From: Acinetobacter tandoii DSM 14970 = CIP 107469
Lineage (GTDB): Bacteria; Pseudomonadota; Gammaproteobacteria; Pseudomonadales; Moraxellaceae
Direction of reading: 5' to 3'
Length of the DNA stretch: 52,459 nucleotides
Assembly (NCBI RefSeq): GCF_000400735.1
Contig: NZ_KE007376.1
Location: forward strand, 59,434-111,892
Below, in pieces: positions 17,205 to 25,051 of the stretch; position 1 is the stretch's first letter, and the number at the start of each line of letters is the position of its first letter. The notes under the pieces were generated by a model, which did not search any database, was not told the DNA's origin, and worked only from the letters and a program-made list of their open reading frames with translations. The position numbers and the translations under genes were made by a program.

Positions 17205-17275
17205 AGCCACTGTTCCTCTCTTTGCTAATGCAATTAAACAAAAGACCAAACTTTTTGTTTAATCTTGAAACATGT

Positions 17276-18148
17276 CTATTTGAAGTAATTGAGCGGAAGT
17301 TTTAAATAAGAAACCCCATTCTCTTCTGGCGTTGGAAACTGTCCACCTTTCATATTGATCTGAATGGAAGGCAGGATCAGCTTCGGCATACTAAGTCCCG
17401 CATCACGCTGCTGACGCATTGCGACAAAATCGGCTTTACTGATCCCGCTATGCACATGAATATTATGCTGTTTCTGCATCTGAACAGTGGTTTCACACTG
17501 ATACGCATGACGTGACTCAGGCAGATAGTCATGACACAAGAAGACCCGAGTATCTTCTGGTAGCTGATACAGGCTGTGTACCGAATCAAAAAGCGTTTCT
17601 GCACTGCCCTTTGGAAAATCACAACGTGCCGTACCATAGTCCGGCATAAACAGCGTGTCGCCGACAAAGACGGCATCTTCAACCACATAGCTCAAGCAAG
17701 CAGGCGTATGCCCCGGTGTTGCTATGTTATAGACATCCAGCTCACCGATTTTGAAATGCTCACCATCTTCAAATAAATGATCAAATGGCTGACTAGCATT
17801 CACCTGCTTGAGATCCAGATTATAAATTGCAGCAAAGGTCTGCTGCACCACAGCGATTTTCTGGCTGATTGCAATTTTTCCGCCCAGTTCCTGTTTCAAA
17901 TACTGGGCTGCAGTCAAGTGATCTGCATGAACATGGGTTTCCAAAATCCATTCCACGTCTAAAGTCTGTGCTTTGACATAGGCAATGATACGATCTGCCT
18001 GTGTGGTTGAAGTGGTTGCAGATGCCGCATCATAATCCAGCACACTGTCAATGATGGCACAGCGCTTTGTTATTGGATCGGATACCACGTAACTGAAGGT
18101 ATTGGTCGCCTCGTCAAAAAAATCCTGTACCAGTGGGTGTTTTGTCAT
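17276..18148 (-). CDS. blh: Blh: BigR-regulated metallo-beta-lactamase-fold persulfide dioxygenase
   Basis: 290 residues from MTKHPLVQDFFDEATNTFSYVV. The metal motif THVHADHLTAA (HxHxDH) and the later ATPGHTPACLSYV, FVGDTLFMPDYG and HDYLPESR carry the remaining ligands. This matches the ETHE1-like Blh proteins that oxidise glutathione persulfide to sulfite, here next to sulfur transporters and BigR. GGAGAATAACG precedes the ATG at 18148, so the in-frame ATG at 18166 is less likely. Its start lies three bases inside the end of the upstream YeeE gene. A dead paralogue lies at 10.6-11.5 kb. Confidence 0.9.
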   Translation of the reverse strand: MTKHPLVQDFFDEATNTFSYVVSDPITKRCAIIDSVLDYDAASATTSTTQADRIIAYVKAQTLDVEWILETHVHADHLTAAQYLKQELGGKIAISQKIAVVQQTFAAIYNLDLKQVNASQPFDHLFEDGEHFKIGELDVYNIATPGHTPACLSYVVEDAVFVGDTLFMPDYGTARCDFPKGSAETLFDSVHSLYQLPEDTRVFLCHDYLPESRHAYQCETTVQMQKQHNIHVHSGISKADFVAMRQQRDAGLSMPKLILPSIQINMKGGQFPTPEENGVSYLKLPLNYFK

Positions 18149-18150
18149 CG

Positions 18151-18567
18151 TTATTCTCCAGCCCATTTACGGTGCAGCAATACGCCAATCAACATCGCGA
18201 TAATAAAATAGAAGACCTGGTAATGCCCCAGGCCAATCAAGGTGAAACTTGGTGCTGGACATACCCCAGCAATCCCCCAGCCGATACCAAACAACAGGCT
18301 GCCAATGATTAAGCGTGGATCAAGTTTTTGACTGGTGGGCAATACAATAGGTTCGTTAAATACGGTTTTCGGTGCTGCAGAACGCATGGCTTTTTGAAAG
18401 GGAATAAATGCCACGGCAATTGCACCCATCATCACAAAGGCCAGACTTGCATCCCAGTCACCAAACAGATCCAGGAAATCCAGCACTTTTTCCGGATTGG
18501 ACATGCCTGAAACCATCAGTCCGACAGAAAAAAGAGCACCAAAAATAAAAGCTAAAATATTTTTCAT
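18151..18567 (-). CDS. YeeE/YedE-family sulfur transporter half (DUF6691, PmpB-like)
   Basis: A 138-residue membrane protein with four helices. GALFSVGLMVSGMSNPEKVLDFLDLFGDWD and GIGWGIAGVCPAPSF are conserved YeeE/DUF6691 features. The Cys in GVCPAP is the one proposed to handle thiosulfate or persulfide sulfur. It works with the next gene as the second half of a split YeeE permease. The two genes are one base apart, and its stop region abuts the Blh start. Confidence 0.87.
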   Translation of the reverse strand: MKNILAFIFGALFSVGLMVSGMSNPEKVLDFLDLFGDWDASLAFVMMGAIAVAFIPFQKAMRSAAPKTVFNEPIVLPTSQKLDPRLIIGSLLFGIGWGIAGVCPAPSFTLIGLGHYQVFYFIIAMLIGVLLHRKWAGE

Positions 18568-18568
18568 T

Positions 18569-18985
18569 TTAAAATGCTCCAGTCACGTGACGAACAATAT
18601 AAACAGTGACAAAACCAGCAAACATGAAACTCATGGTGGCCACGATGGAACGTTTAGACAAACGACTCATCCCGCAAATGCCATGACCGCTGGTACAGCC
18701 TGAACCTAAGCGGGTACCAAAGCCGACCAAGAGACCCGCAACCACCAGCATCAGCGGACTCGCATTCAATTCAATTTCTGGCTGAACAAACAGTCCATAG
18801 ATAAATGGCACAGTGATTAAACCCGCCATGAACCAAATCGCAGATGTTTTAAACATCATTTTAGGATTCAGCACCTGTCCGATTAAGCCACTGATGCCTG
18901 CGATACGACCATGCACATACAGGTAACCAACGACCGATACACCGAGCATCAAACCGCCGAGAAAAGCAATCAGGAAATCATGCAT
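18569..18985 (-). CDS. YeeE/YedE-family sulfur transporter half (PmpA-like)
   Basis: A 138-residue membrane protein with four helices and the conserved GFGTRLGSGCTSGHGICGMSRLSKRS motif, whose cysteines are typical of YeeE proteins. It is the first gene of the minus-strand operon yeeE-DUF6691-blh-tauE and is divergent from bigR. In related bacteria the operon is repressed by BigR and induced by sulfide or polysulfide. Confidence 0.9.
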   Translation of the reverse strand: MHDFLIAFLGGLMLGVSVVGYLYVHGRIAGISGLIGQVLNPKMMFKTSAIWFMAGLITVPFIYGLFVQPEIELNASPLMLVVAGLLVGFGTRLGSGCTSGHGICGMSRLSKRSIVATMSFMFAGFVTVYIVRHVTGAF

Positions 18986-19005
18986 AGCGAGTCTACTTAA
19001 CTTTA

Positions 19006-19040
19006 CAATATATTTATATATAATATATAATATATAATAT
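19006..19040. promoter_or_regulatory. AT-rich operator region between yeeE and bigR
   Basis: A run of alternating ATAT/TATA triplets with internal symmetry lies between the divergent yeeE and bigR genes and covers their promoters. BigR is known to bind AT-rich palindromes at this place. I infer that this is its operator. Confidence 0.6.
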
Positions 19041-19107
19041 TAATCAAGCACTCTGTGATATTCTTTCATAAATGATTTTTAACTATGCAGGACTGAAGGA
19101 GATCGTA

Positions 19108-19419
19108 ATGAATACTGGAACTAATCAGGCTAAAATTGATTTTTCGGAAGTCGATATAGTCACAAACTACTTAAAAGTCTTATCAAATCCTGACCGCCTA
19201 AAAATTTTATGTGTCTTGGTAGAAGGCGAACTCAATGTACAGAAAATTGAGGAAAGCACTGATATTCATCAACCAACACTGTCCCAACAACTGACTGTAC
19301 TGCGTAAAAATAATATGGTCAGCACTCGTCGTGAAGGTAAACAGATTTTCTATCAAGTATCTGACCCCAGAATCCTGACGATTATGCAAACCCTGCATCA
19401 GTTATATTGTGCTGCTTAA
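19108..19419 (+). CDS. bigR: BigR-type ArsR-family persulfide-sensing repressor
   Basis: 103 residues from MNTGTNQAKI, with GGAG well placed upstream of 19108. A longer frame starts at 19072 without a site. The winged HTH is clear (LSNPDRLKILCVLVEGELNVQ, QPTLSQQLTVLR, REGKQIFYQV). Cys35 and Cys101 are separated by 66 residues, the same spacing as the redox-sensing Cys42/Cys108 pair of Xylella BigR. It should derepress the yeeE-blh-tauE operon when a disulfide or polysulfide link forms. An IS3 element begins 26 bases after its stop. Confidence 0.9.
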   Translation: MNTGTNQAKIDFSEVDIVTNYLKVLSNPDRLKILCVLVEGELNVQKIEESTDIHQPTLSQQLTVLRKNNMVSTRREGKQIFYQVSDPRILTIMQTLHQLYCAA

Positions 19420-19511
19420 GCCTATTTTTCACTCTAACTTGTACCTGATGTGTGCTGAAAAAACAGGAGGTTTTAACTTGGTAAACTAAACACACTCATC
19501 AGGAGTTTACC

Positions 19512-19898
19512 ATGAGCAAGAAACACAAGACTTACACCACAGAATTTAAAGCTGAAGCCATCAAATTAATTGAAGCCAATCAAGGCAATGTCTCGGAAAC
19601 AGCTAGACAACTTAGCATTTCAATGCAAACTCTTTCAAATTGGAATACCAAAGCAAAGGCTGGAACTTTAGCAGGTACAAAACAGTATTCACCTGATCTA
19701 AACGCTCTACTCGAAGAAAATAAAAAACTCAAACAACAGCTCAAAATAGCTGAAATGGAACGTGAATTTTTAAAAAGGCAGCAGCGTACTTTGCCAAAGA
19801 AAGTCAGTAAGGTACGCCTATATGAAACAAAAAAGATATTCTTTTCCAATTACCTTAATGGCTCGATTACTTCATGTTTCAGTTTCATGTTTTTATGA
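19512..19898 (+). CDS. IS3-family transposase OrfA
   Basis: A 128-residue frame with the HTH_Tnp_1 domain (TTEFKAEAIKLIEANQGNVSETARQLSISMQTLSNW) and a Leu/Lys coiled coil (ALLEENKKLKQQLKIAEMEREFLKRQ). OrfA overlaps OrfB. The AAAAAAG run at about 19830 in the overlap is a standard -1 slippery site for making OrfAB. The last 25 residues of the frame are read-through beyond the slip and not a domain. Confidence 0.88.
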   Translation: MSKKHKTYTTEFKAEAIKLIEANQGNVSETARQLSISMQTLSNWNTKAKAGTLAGTKQYSPDLNALLEENKKLKQQLKIAEMEREFLKRQQRTLPKKVSKVRLYETKKIFFSNYLNGSITSCFSFMFL

Positions 19899-20676
19899 TT
19901 GGCTCAAGAGAGGCGTGAGCAAAAGAACGATTCAACGAAATCAACAGACGATATTGGTGAAAATAGCCCATGAGGAGACAAGGCAGAGCTATGGTTATAT
20001 TCGATTAACCAAATACTTACAAGCTCAGGGCATAAAAATGAGTATGTACGCTGTACGTCAGATAAAAGCGCTGAACCACCTGTATTGTAAGCGACACAAG
20101 CGTTTTAAAAGGACTACGAATAGTGACCATAATCGAGCGATCTATGAAAACCTGCTGGAGCAACAATTCTCAATGACTAGACCAAATCAAGCATGGTCAA
20201 GTGATATTACGTACATATGGACTGTTGAAGGATGGCTGTACTTAGCAGCGGTAAAAGACCTTTACACGAAGCAAGTGGTTGGCTATAGCTTAAATGAGCG
20301 CATGACAGCACAGCTTGTTTGTAATGCGCTAAATATGGCTATTCACAATCAAAAACCAACCAAAGAACTGATTGTGCATTCAGACAGAGGAAGTCAATAT
20401 TGCAGCCATGAATATCGAAATATACTTGAGCAATATGGTTTTCAAGGTTCAATGAGCAAGCGCGGAGACTGTTACGATAATGCACCGATTGAAAGCTTTT
20501 GGGGAATACTGAAAAATGAGTTAGTGCATCATTACAACTATCAAACCAGAGAAGAAGCCAAAGCAGATATTATAAAATACATTGAGTTATTTTATAATCA
20601 TCGAAGAATTCAAAAGGGTTTGGGTTTTAAGACACCAAATCAAATGGCCGAAGACTTTTATAAGTTGGCTGCCTAG
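19822..20676 (+). CDS. IS3-family transposase OrfB (DDE integrase)
   Basis: A 284-residue catalytic part with HTH_21 (LLHVSVSCFYDWLKRG) and an rve core. First Asp is in WSSDITYIW, second Asp in LIVHSDRGSQYCS, and Glu in NAPIESFWGILKNE. The C-terminal YNHRRIQKGLGFKTPNQMAEDFY is typical of the IS3 family. The frame is complete, so the element may be active. Confidence 0.9.
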   Translation: MKQKRYSFPITLMARLLHVSVSCFYDWLKRGVSKRTIQRNQQTILVKIAHEETRQSYGYIRLTKYLQAQGIKMSMYAVRQIKALNHLYCKRHKRFKRTTNSDHNRAIYENLLEQQFSMTRPNQAWSSDITYIWTVEGWLYLAAVKDLYTKQVVGYSLNERMTAQLVCNALNMAIHNQKPTKELIVHSDRGSQYCSHEYRNILEQYGFQGSMSKRGDCYDNAPIESFWGILKNELVHHYNYQTREEAKADIIKYIELFYNHRRIQKGLGFKTPNQMAEDFYKLAA

Positions 20677-20718
20677 AATCTCCCAAGGGAAAGTCTCCTG
20701 ATAATTCAGCGTATATCA

Positions 20719-21075
20719 AACTTTGCTCTGCAATATTCCTCAGATATGAAGAACATTTTTGTTTCGCCACCTTTCGATATTACGCATACACTCATTTATG
20801 AATCCATTGATCATAAAATTGCACTCAAACTGGCGGGTAGTAAAGCATTTCCAGACCTGTCACATCTCATTAAATTGGCTGAAAGTGATCAATTTAGAAT
20901 TAGAAATCCCAAAGCAATCATAGAGTCCTTGAGCGAAAATATATTGGACTATCTTCGTGCATCAAATGAGGTTCAATTATTCGATGGATTGCGGACATCT
21001 ATAGAACTTTCAATTTCAAATGTTATGGCGACAGGCCTTGGCACCCAACATTATCGACATGATAAAAAGAAGTAA
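20719..21075 (+). pseudogene. 3' remnant of a hipA-like kinase gene cut by the IS3 element
   Basis: From the first base after the IS end the frame reads NFALQYSSDMKNIFVSPPFDITHTLIY. This matches the HipA C-lobe pattern (KNFAL..., SP.(Y/F)D, metal-binding DxT) and is followed by a helical C-terminus (KLAESDQFRIRNPKAIIESLSENIL). The ATG at 20746 is therefore probably not the original start. The N-lobe and catalytic Asp are absent on both sides of the IS. It differs in sequence from the intact HipA at 50.3 kb. Confidence 0.7.
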
Positions 21076-21385
21076 TTTAAATGGTGTAATGAAAAATCCT
21101 GTAAAAAGACTCAAAATCTTGCAATAAGTACAAGGGCAACGTAAGATGAGGAGTGAAGTCATTTTAAATTCCTTGTACGGCAATTTGCATTACATGGAAC
21201 AAACCCACAATAGTTACCGCTATTGTGGGTCATTAGCCCCTCTTCTTAACTAAGTTATAAGAAAAATACCTCTATCATTCGATTGATTCCTTTATATAAA
21301 TAATAAAGTAAATATATGTTTTCGATGAAGCTTTATAAAATTCAGTATTAGACCTGTAGGGAAAACTTATCAAACGAAGTATTAG
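21076..21385. other. Intergenic stretch with one strong hairpin
   Basis: It contains a perfect stem ACCCACAATAG / CTATTGTGGGT at 21203-21230. No T-run follows on the plus strand, so terminator function is uncertain. No small gene is evident in the rest. Confidence 0.5.
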
Positions 21386-21607
21386 TTAATCCTTTTCTTC
21401 AACTTCTTCCTTAAACTCAAACAAATCATTCATCGTACAGTTAAAGTACTTACACAACTTATCGGCGACTGGTAATTCAATACGTACAGCACGGTCATAA
21501 TACATACTTGTGAGCGTATTGCGATTGATACCTGTTGCATGCACCACTTCACTTAATTTTAAAATTTTTCTATCGCCCATGAGGCTAGATAACTTACAAG
21601 TAATCAT
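21386..21607 (-). CDS. Small XRE-type HTH regulator (HTH_26-like)
   Basis: A 73-residue protein with an HTH domain (LSEVVHATGINRNTLTSMYYDRAVRIELPVADKLCKYFNCTMNDLFEF). This resembles YozG/phage-type HTH_26 repressors that end with the DLFE(F/Y) pattern. It is divergent from the hypothetical gene that follows at 21.8 kb. The intergenic region has AAATAACTTGCTGCGGGTTATTT and AACCTACAGCAGGTTATT, two related inverted repeats that may be its operators. Confidence 0.75.
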   Translation of the reverse strand: MITCKLSSLMGDRKILKLSEVVHATGINRNTLTSMYYDRAVRIELPVADKLCKYFNCTMNDLFEFKEEVEEKD

Positions 21608-21619
21608 ATTTAAATTAAT

Positions 21620-21702
21620 TTACAAAAAATAACTTGCTGCGGGTTATTTAAAGTTGTTGCCTGAGTAATACTTTGCTAAAATTAACCTACAGCAGGTTAT
21701 TA
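21620..21702. promoter_or_regulatory. Paired near-identical repeats upstream of the HTH gene (candidate operators)
   Basis: AATAACTTGCTGCGGGTTATT (near 21628-21649) and TTAACCTACAGCAGGTTATT (near 21681-21700) share the pattern TAACxxGCxGxxGGTTA and each is partly symmetric. They lie in the divergent promoter region of the small XRE protein. An operator role is inferred from position and symmetry. Confidence 0.45.
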
Positions 21703-21792
21703 AAACTTATAGAAAGTATATTTTATCCATTTCAACTAAATTATAACTTTTTAAGTATAAGGATTGAACCTGCATTAGATTATTTTGTGGAG

Positions 21793-22053
21793 ATGACCGC
21801 CGTGTTAACAAATGAGTTATTGATCAGCCAGCAAGCTCGTGACTTAGGAAATCAATTAATTAAAGAAATGAACATCAATAGAAGTTATGGAATGGCTAAT
21901 TTTCTTGGAGTAAATACTTGCTATGATAATCATCAGGCTGTACTTATTTGGACATTTCAACTGCTTGAAAGGGAACCTGCCTTAAATGAATTAGCAGAAA
22001 TTAAAAAATATTTTCTTTTAATCTTTCCAGATAGTGTTTATCAATTAGCCTAA
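21793..22053 (+). CDS. Hypothetical protein, about 86 residues
   Basis: A small helical protein with LTNELLISQQARDLGNQLIKEMNINRSYGMANFLGVNTCYDNHQAVLIWTFQLLEREPALNELAEI. I do not recognise the family. The frame is open further up to a TTG at 21673. The ATG at 21793 or the GTG at 21802 (GGAG nine bases ahead) is more likely to be the start. It is divergent from the small HTH gene and precedes a decayed hicB. Confidence 0.45.
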   Translation: MTAVLTNELLISQQARDLGNQLIKEMNINRSYGMANFLGVNTCYDNHQAVLIWTFQLLEREPALNELAEIKKYFLLIFPDSVYQLA

Positions 22054-22212
22054 GTTGTATTTAAAAATTAATTTTTTAAATAAAAAGCACTAAATCAAAG
22101 AAACTTTCTTTAAAAATACCTATTAATTCATACGATTTACAGAATATATGAAGCATAAATTCTTGTTCCTGCTCTATCACTCACTCCTACTAGACATTAG
22201 TACAGACTAAAA

Positions 22213-22544
22213 TTACATCGCTCTTTTTACTGATACTAAACGATTCATGTCCACACTACGTTCTGCGGCTTCGAGGGCTAGTTTTTGTTAAACCACTGAG
22301 AACAATGACAATAAACTGACCACTATATTTTTCCGGAGAGTGGTGTAGGAACTTTTTCATTATTGCTAACCATATCAGCGACAACATCAGCAACGAGCTC
22401 CTCTATTCCTGAGAATGCTTTAGACTGATCCGCATCAAGCCAAGACAATGATGGAAACTCAGCACACAACCCAACATACTCATTATCTTCTGCTGACCAT
22501 ATAACACGGTAAGTATATTGTTTACTATCCATTTGACACCCCAT
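22213..22544 (-). pseudogene. HicB-type antitoxin, frameshifted
   Basis: The first 70 codons are a normal HicB_lk domain (YTYRVIWSAEDNEYVGLCAEFPSLSWL). The frame stops after PTPLSGKI. In the neighbouring frame YSGQF continues at 22320, and in a third the C-terminal ribbon-helix-helix segment KLALEAAERSVDMNRLVSVKRAM runs to a stop at 22213. Two frameshifts have thus disrupted the DNA-binding domain. No hicA toxin gene is adjacent. It sits beside the integrase. Confidence 0.8.
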
Positions 22545-22577
22545 AATGTTTTAAGTTTATGTATAAAAGTACGATTT

Positions 22578-23777
22578 TCACTTAGTAGTACTTAAATAAT
22601 CACCCCACCACTGCATCATTTCAGTCCGTTGAGCTAAATAGTCAGCGTGATTATAGCTGGCACGGGTACGGTTCTTATCAATATGTGAAAGTTGTGCCTC
22701 AATCCAATTATCTTGGAACAAACCTGAGTCATTCAAAATGGTACTAAAAGTAGAACGTAATCCATGAGAAGATAATTGATGTTTGCCATACCCCATCTTA
22801 CGTATGGCCATATTTAGAGTATTAAAATGAATCGGTTGATTGTATTTGCGTGGGCTAGCAAAAAGGTATTTTTCACCGTATGACCACTGCATGACGTCTT
22901 TTAAAATCTCTAAAGCCTGATTTGAAAGTGGAACTAAAAAATCTGGAATCTCATGGCCTAATATGACTTTTCGTCGAAACTGTTTAATATGTAAGGCTGG
23001 TATTCTCCAAATTTTATCTTTTAAATCAAAATGATGGGGCTCAGATAATAATAATTCAGCTCCTCGTACGCCAGTATGCAATTTGAACATCAATGCTTTT
23101 TTAATAATGGGATGGGCATCCAATTTTTGTAATTTATTCTTAAAATCAGATATATCCTCCGCTTTCAAATACGGATAATTTTTCTTGATTTTGCTGTTAA
23201 TGGTGATTTTATTTAAACCATGAGCGATGTTGAACTCACAATAACCCATCGCTACAGCGTAGTCATAAATTTGGTTCAAATAACTACAAGCTTTTTTGAC
23301 AGGTTCTTTTACTTGGCGTCCCTCTATTTTTTTAATTACTGAAACCAGGTCATAGCGCTTGATATTTTGAAAAGGTAAATCCTGAAGGTCTGGATAAATA
23401 TCTTGCTGTAAACATCTTTCTGCTAACTGTAGTACACCGCAGCGGGGTAAATCATTAAATGAATTCTTCAGTTTGAACTGCAGCCACTCCTCCCCTACCT
23501 TACGAAAGGTGATGACATTAGAAACAGTATCATGTTCAAAACAAAAATTATTGTCTTTAAAGTCATCTCTGACTTGTCGTGCTTTTTTCAGTGATAATTC
23601 AGGATAAAGTCCTAACTGAATGCGGCGACGTTTTTTTGTTTGTGGATCTGTATAGCGATAGCACCAAGATTTTCTTCCACTCGGCTCAATCTTCAGGCTA
23701 AGTCCATCTTCATCGGATAAAAAACAAGTTTTTTCCTTGCAATGAGCTTGGCGAACTTTAATTTCTGTAAGACTCAT
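22578..23777 (-). CDS. P4-type tyrosine integrase (DUF4102 N-terminus)
   Basis: A 399-residue integrase. The N-terminal arm-binding domain has SDEDGLSLKIEPSGRKSW and RRRIQLGLYPELSLKKAR, typical of DUF4102 integrases of genomic islands. Catalytic residues lie in HTGVRGAELL (Arg about 235), SHGLRSTFS (His/Arg about 335-340) and RASYNHADYL (Tyr about 375). It is complete and may act on an island end. No tRNA gene is near its start, so the attachment site is not obvious. A perfect 13-bp palindrome lies 64 bases upstream. Confidence 0.88.
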   Translation of the reverse strand: MSLTEIKVRQAHCKEKTCFLSDEDGLSLKIEPSGRKSWCYRYTDPQTKKRRRIQLGLYPELSLKKARQVRDDFKDNNFCFEHDTVSNVITFRKVGEEWLQFKLKNSFNDLPRCGVLQLAERCLQQDIYPDLQDLPFQNIKRYDLVSVIKKIEGRQVKEPVKKACSYLNQIYDYAVAMGYCEFNIAHGLNKITINSKIKKNYPYLKAEDISDFKNKLQKLDAHPIIKKALMFKLHTGVRGAELLLSEPHHFDLKDKIWRIPALHIKQFRRKVILGHEIPDFLVPLSNQALEILKDVMQWSYGEKYLFASPRKYNQPIHFNTLNMAIRKMGYGKHQLSSHGLRSTFSTILNDSGLFQDNWIEAQLSHIDKNRTRASYNHADYLAQRTEMMQWWGDYLSTTK

Positions 23778-23840
23778 GAAATTTAAATGAAACCTATCAG
23801 AGGGTTGATTGGATCAATTATATCAAAATATGACGATTTT

Positions 23841-23869
23841 TATATGATGCGTATATTACGCATCATATA
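23841..23869. promoter_or_regulatory. Perfect 13-bp inverted repeat upstream of the integrase gene
   Basis: TATATGATGCGTA and TACGCATCATATA are exact complements separated by TAT. It lies 64-92 bases before the integrase start and could be an operator for integrase control or a recombination-directionality site. Confidence 0.55.
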
Positions 23870-24001
23870 TATTTGTAATATATTGTTTTATATGTTTATT
23901 ATTGAAAATATTTTAGTTTTAGTAACCATCATGAGTACCACCTCTAATTTAATTTCCCAACAACTTACTTATCTGTGATCAATGTTAAATAAGTCTTATA
24001 C

Positions 24002-24184
24002 TGATCCTAGCCCAGCCCATATGGACAATGCTTACTTCTAAAGATAACGTAACGTTAACTTTATAGATGTAAAAATGGCTAAAGGCTTTAGTCCAGAATT
24101 TAAAAAGCAAGCAATTGATTATGCACTTTCAACCTCACACAAGTCTGTAGCTGCAATCGCCCTGAAATTAGGTGTCTAGGATCA
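24002..24184 (+). mobile_element. 183-bp internally deleted IS3-family relic (MITE-like)
   Basis: Both ends match those of the IS3-family element at 4837-6074: TGATCCTAGCCCA at the left and TGTCTAGGATCA at the right. Inside, ATGGCTAAAGGCTTTAGTCCAG begins an orfA whose 34 codons (MAKGFSPEFKKQAIDYALS... KLGV) resemble OrfA of that element, then break directly into the right terminal repeat. More than 1 kb of the interior is deleted. Flanks are TAC and TAG, not an exact duplication. Confidence 0.85.
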
Positions 24185-24204
24185 TAGGAAGGGTTTGAAC
24201 AATT

Positions 24205-24231
24205 AAAAAAAGCACCCAACGGCGCTTTTTT
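24205..24231. terminator. Bidirectional rho-independent terminator
   Basis: AAAAAAGC(A)CC and GG(C)GCTTTTTT pair around a short loop. It lies 22 bases beyond the stop of the minus-strand hypothetical gene. Confidence 0.75.
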
Positions 24232-24252
24232 CTTTCAGATTTTTGCATGAAT

Positions 24253-24489
24253 TTAATCATTAAATCCTAAGTATTTTGGCAATTCATTTTTGAAAAACCA
24301 ACGTGAGCGACTAGCACCCACATCACGATACTTAATATTATGAATAGATTTGCAATGGATACACTCAAATTGCTTCCATTCCGTACCGCCACTTAGATCG
24401 TCAACCCAATCTTCTTTTACTATTGTATTCCAGCCTAACGGCATACTATCTATAGATAAAACAGTACATTTTTCACAATTATTGTTCAT
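24253..24489 (-). CDS. Hypothetical Cys-rich protein, 78 residues
   Basis: Begins MNNNCEKCTVLS and contains ECIHCKSIH. The two CxxC pairs, about 40 residues apart, suggest a small zinc-binding fold. No family recognised. The ATG at 24489 has AGAAGA upstream; an in-frame TTG at 24513 is the alternative. It is the last of four small genes in one direction (24.2-25.3 kb) that look phage- or island-derived. Confidence 0.55.
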   Translation of the reverse strand: MNNNCEKCTVLSIDSMPLGWNTIVKEDWVDDLSGGTEWKQFECIHCKSIHNIKYRDVGASRSRWFFKNELPKYLGFND

Positions 24490-24522
24490 ACAATCTTCTA
24501 TAAGTAATTTCAAAAAAAAATT

Positions 24523-24774
24523 CTAAAATTGTGAAACGACATCAATGAAAATAAACTCTCTAGAATGTTTAGTTGGCATTCCTACGAATGTAAATTCAAC
24601 ATTCCTTTCTACATCATTTCTTCGTGTTTCCGCATGAACAGAAGAAACATGACTGACATCAAAGAATCGTACCATGTTGTTTAGGCCAATGATCTCATCA
24701 TCCTCATTGGCAATTAAAACCTCTAATTCAGGATCAAACTTTTCTAATTTTTCAATTAAATCTTTAACTTTCAT
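24523..24774 (-). CDS. Hypothetical phage-like protein, 83 residues
   Basis: Starts MKVKDLIEKLEKFDPELEVLIANEDDEIIGLNN. Such LIEKLEKFDPELEV openings are common in small phage proteins of unknown function. The rest is a soluble alpha/beta protein without catalytic motifs. It lies in the same cluster as the neighbouring small genes, 8 bases from the upstream gene. Confidence 0.6.
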   Translation of the reverse strand: MKVKDLIEKLEKFDPELEVLIANEDDEIIGLNNMVRFFDVSHVSSVHAETRRNDVERNVEFTFVGMPTKHSREFIFIDVVSQF

Positions 24775-24781
24775 TCCTAAC

Positions 24782-25027
24782 CTACTTATATATAACAGTA
24801 TATTCTTTTTTATCCAATGGATGGACTATAGTCTTTTTCCCCCACTCAAATCTTTGAGGAGTCGGAAAATCTATAAACCTTATAAGATCATAAGTCCAAT
24901 AATCTTTGCTTTTTTCAATTGCTTGCTCTGGCGTATATTTCGAAAAAAAATGGATTTCGATTATATTTCCTTCAAGATCTCTAGCATGCAATAAACATGA
25001 ATAATTAGGTATGAATCCTTCAAACAT
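24782..25027 (-). CDS. Hypothetical protein, 81 residues
   Basis: From ATG at 25027: MFEGFIPNYSCLLHARDLEGNIIEIHFFSKYTPEQAIEKSKDYWTYDL. AGGTTGAG upstream supports this start over the in-frame TTG at 25039. The N-terminal strands and helix resemble a small alpha/beta domain, but I do not recognise a family. Confidence 0.5.
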   Translation of the reverse strand: MFEGFIPNYSCLLHARDLEGNIIEIHFFSKYTPEQAIEKSKDYWTYDLIRFIDFPTPQRFEWGKKTIVHPLDKKEYTVIYK

Positions 25028-25051
25028 GTTAATACTCAACCTATAAATTAT

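Larger units (their letters stand above)
19446..20718 (+). mobile_element. IS3-family insertion sequence, 1273 bp
   Basis: The ends TGATGTGTGCTGAA and the complement of TGATATACGCTGAA continue into matching CAGGAG and CTTGG blocks, giving inverted repeats of about 35 bases. It carries orfA and orfB. No target duplication is seen (ACC on the left, AAC on the right). The right flank begins inside a hipA-like gene whose 5' part is missing, so a deletion accompanied or followed insertion. Confidence 0.88.

Noticed and set aside
20746..21075. The 109-residue frame after the IS3 element as a complete small gene
   Set aside because: The frame continues upstream to the IS boundary with HipA-like residues, so it is the tail of an interrupted gene.
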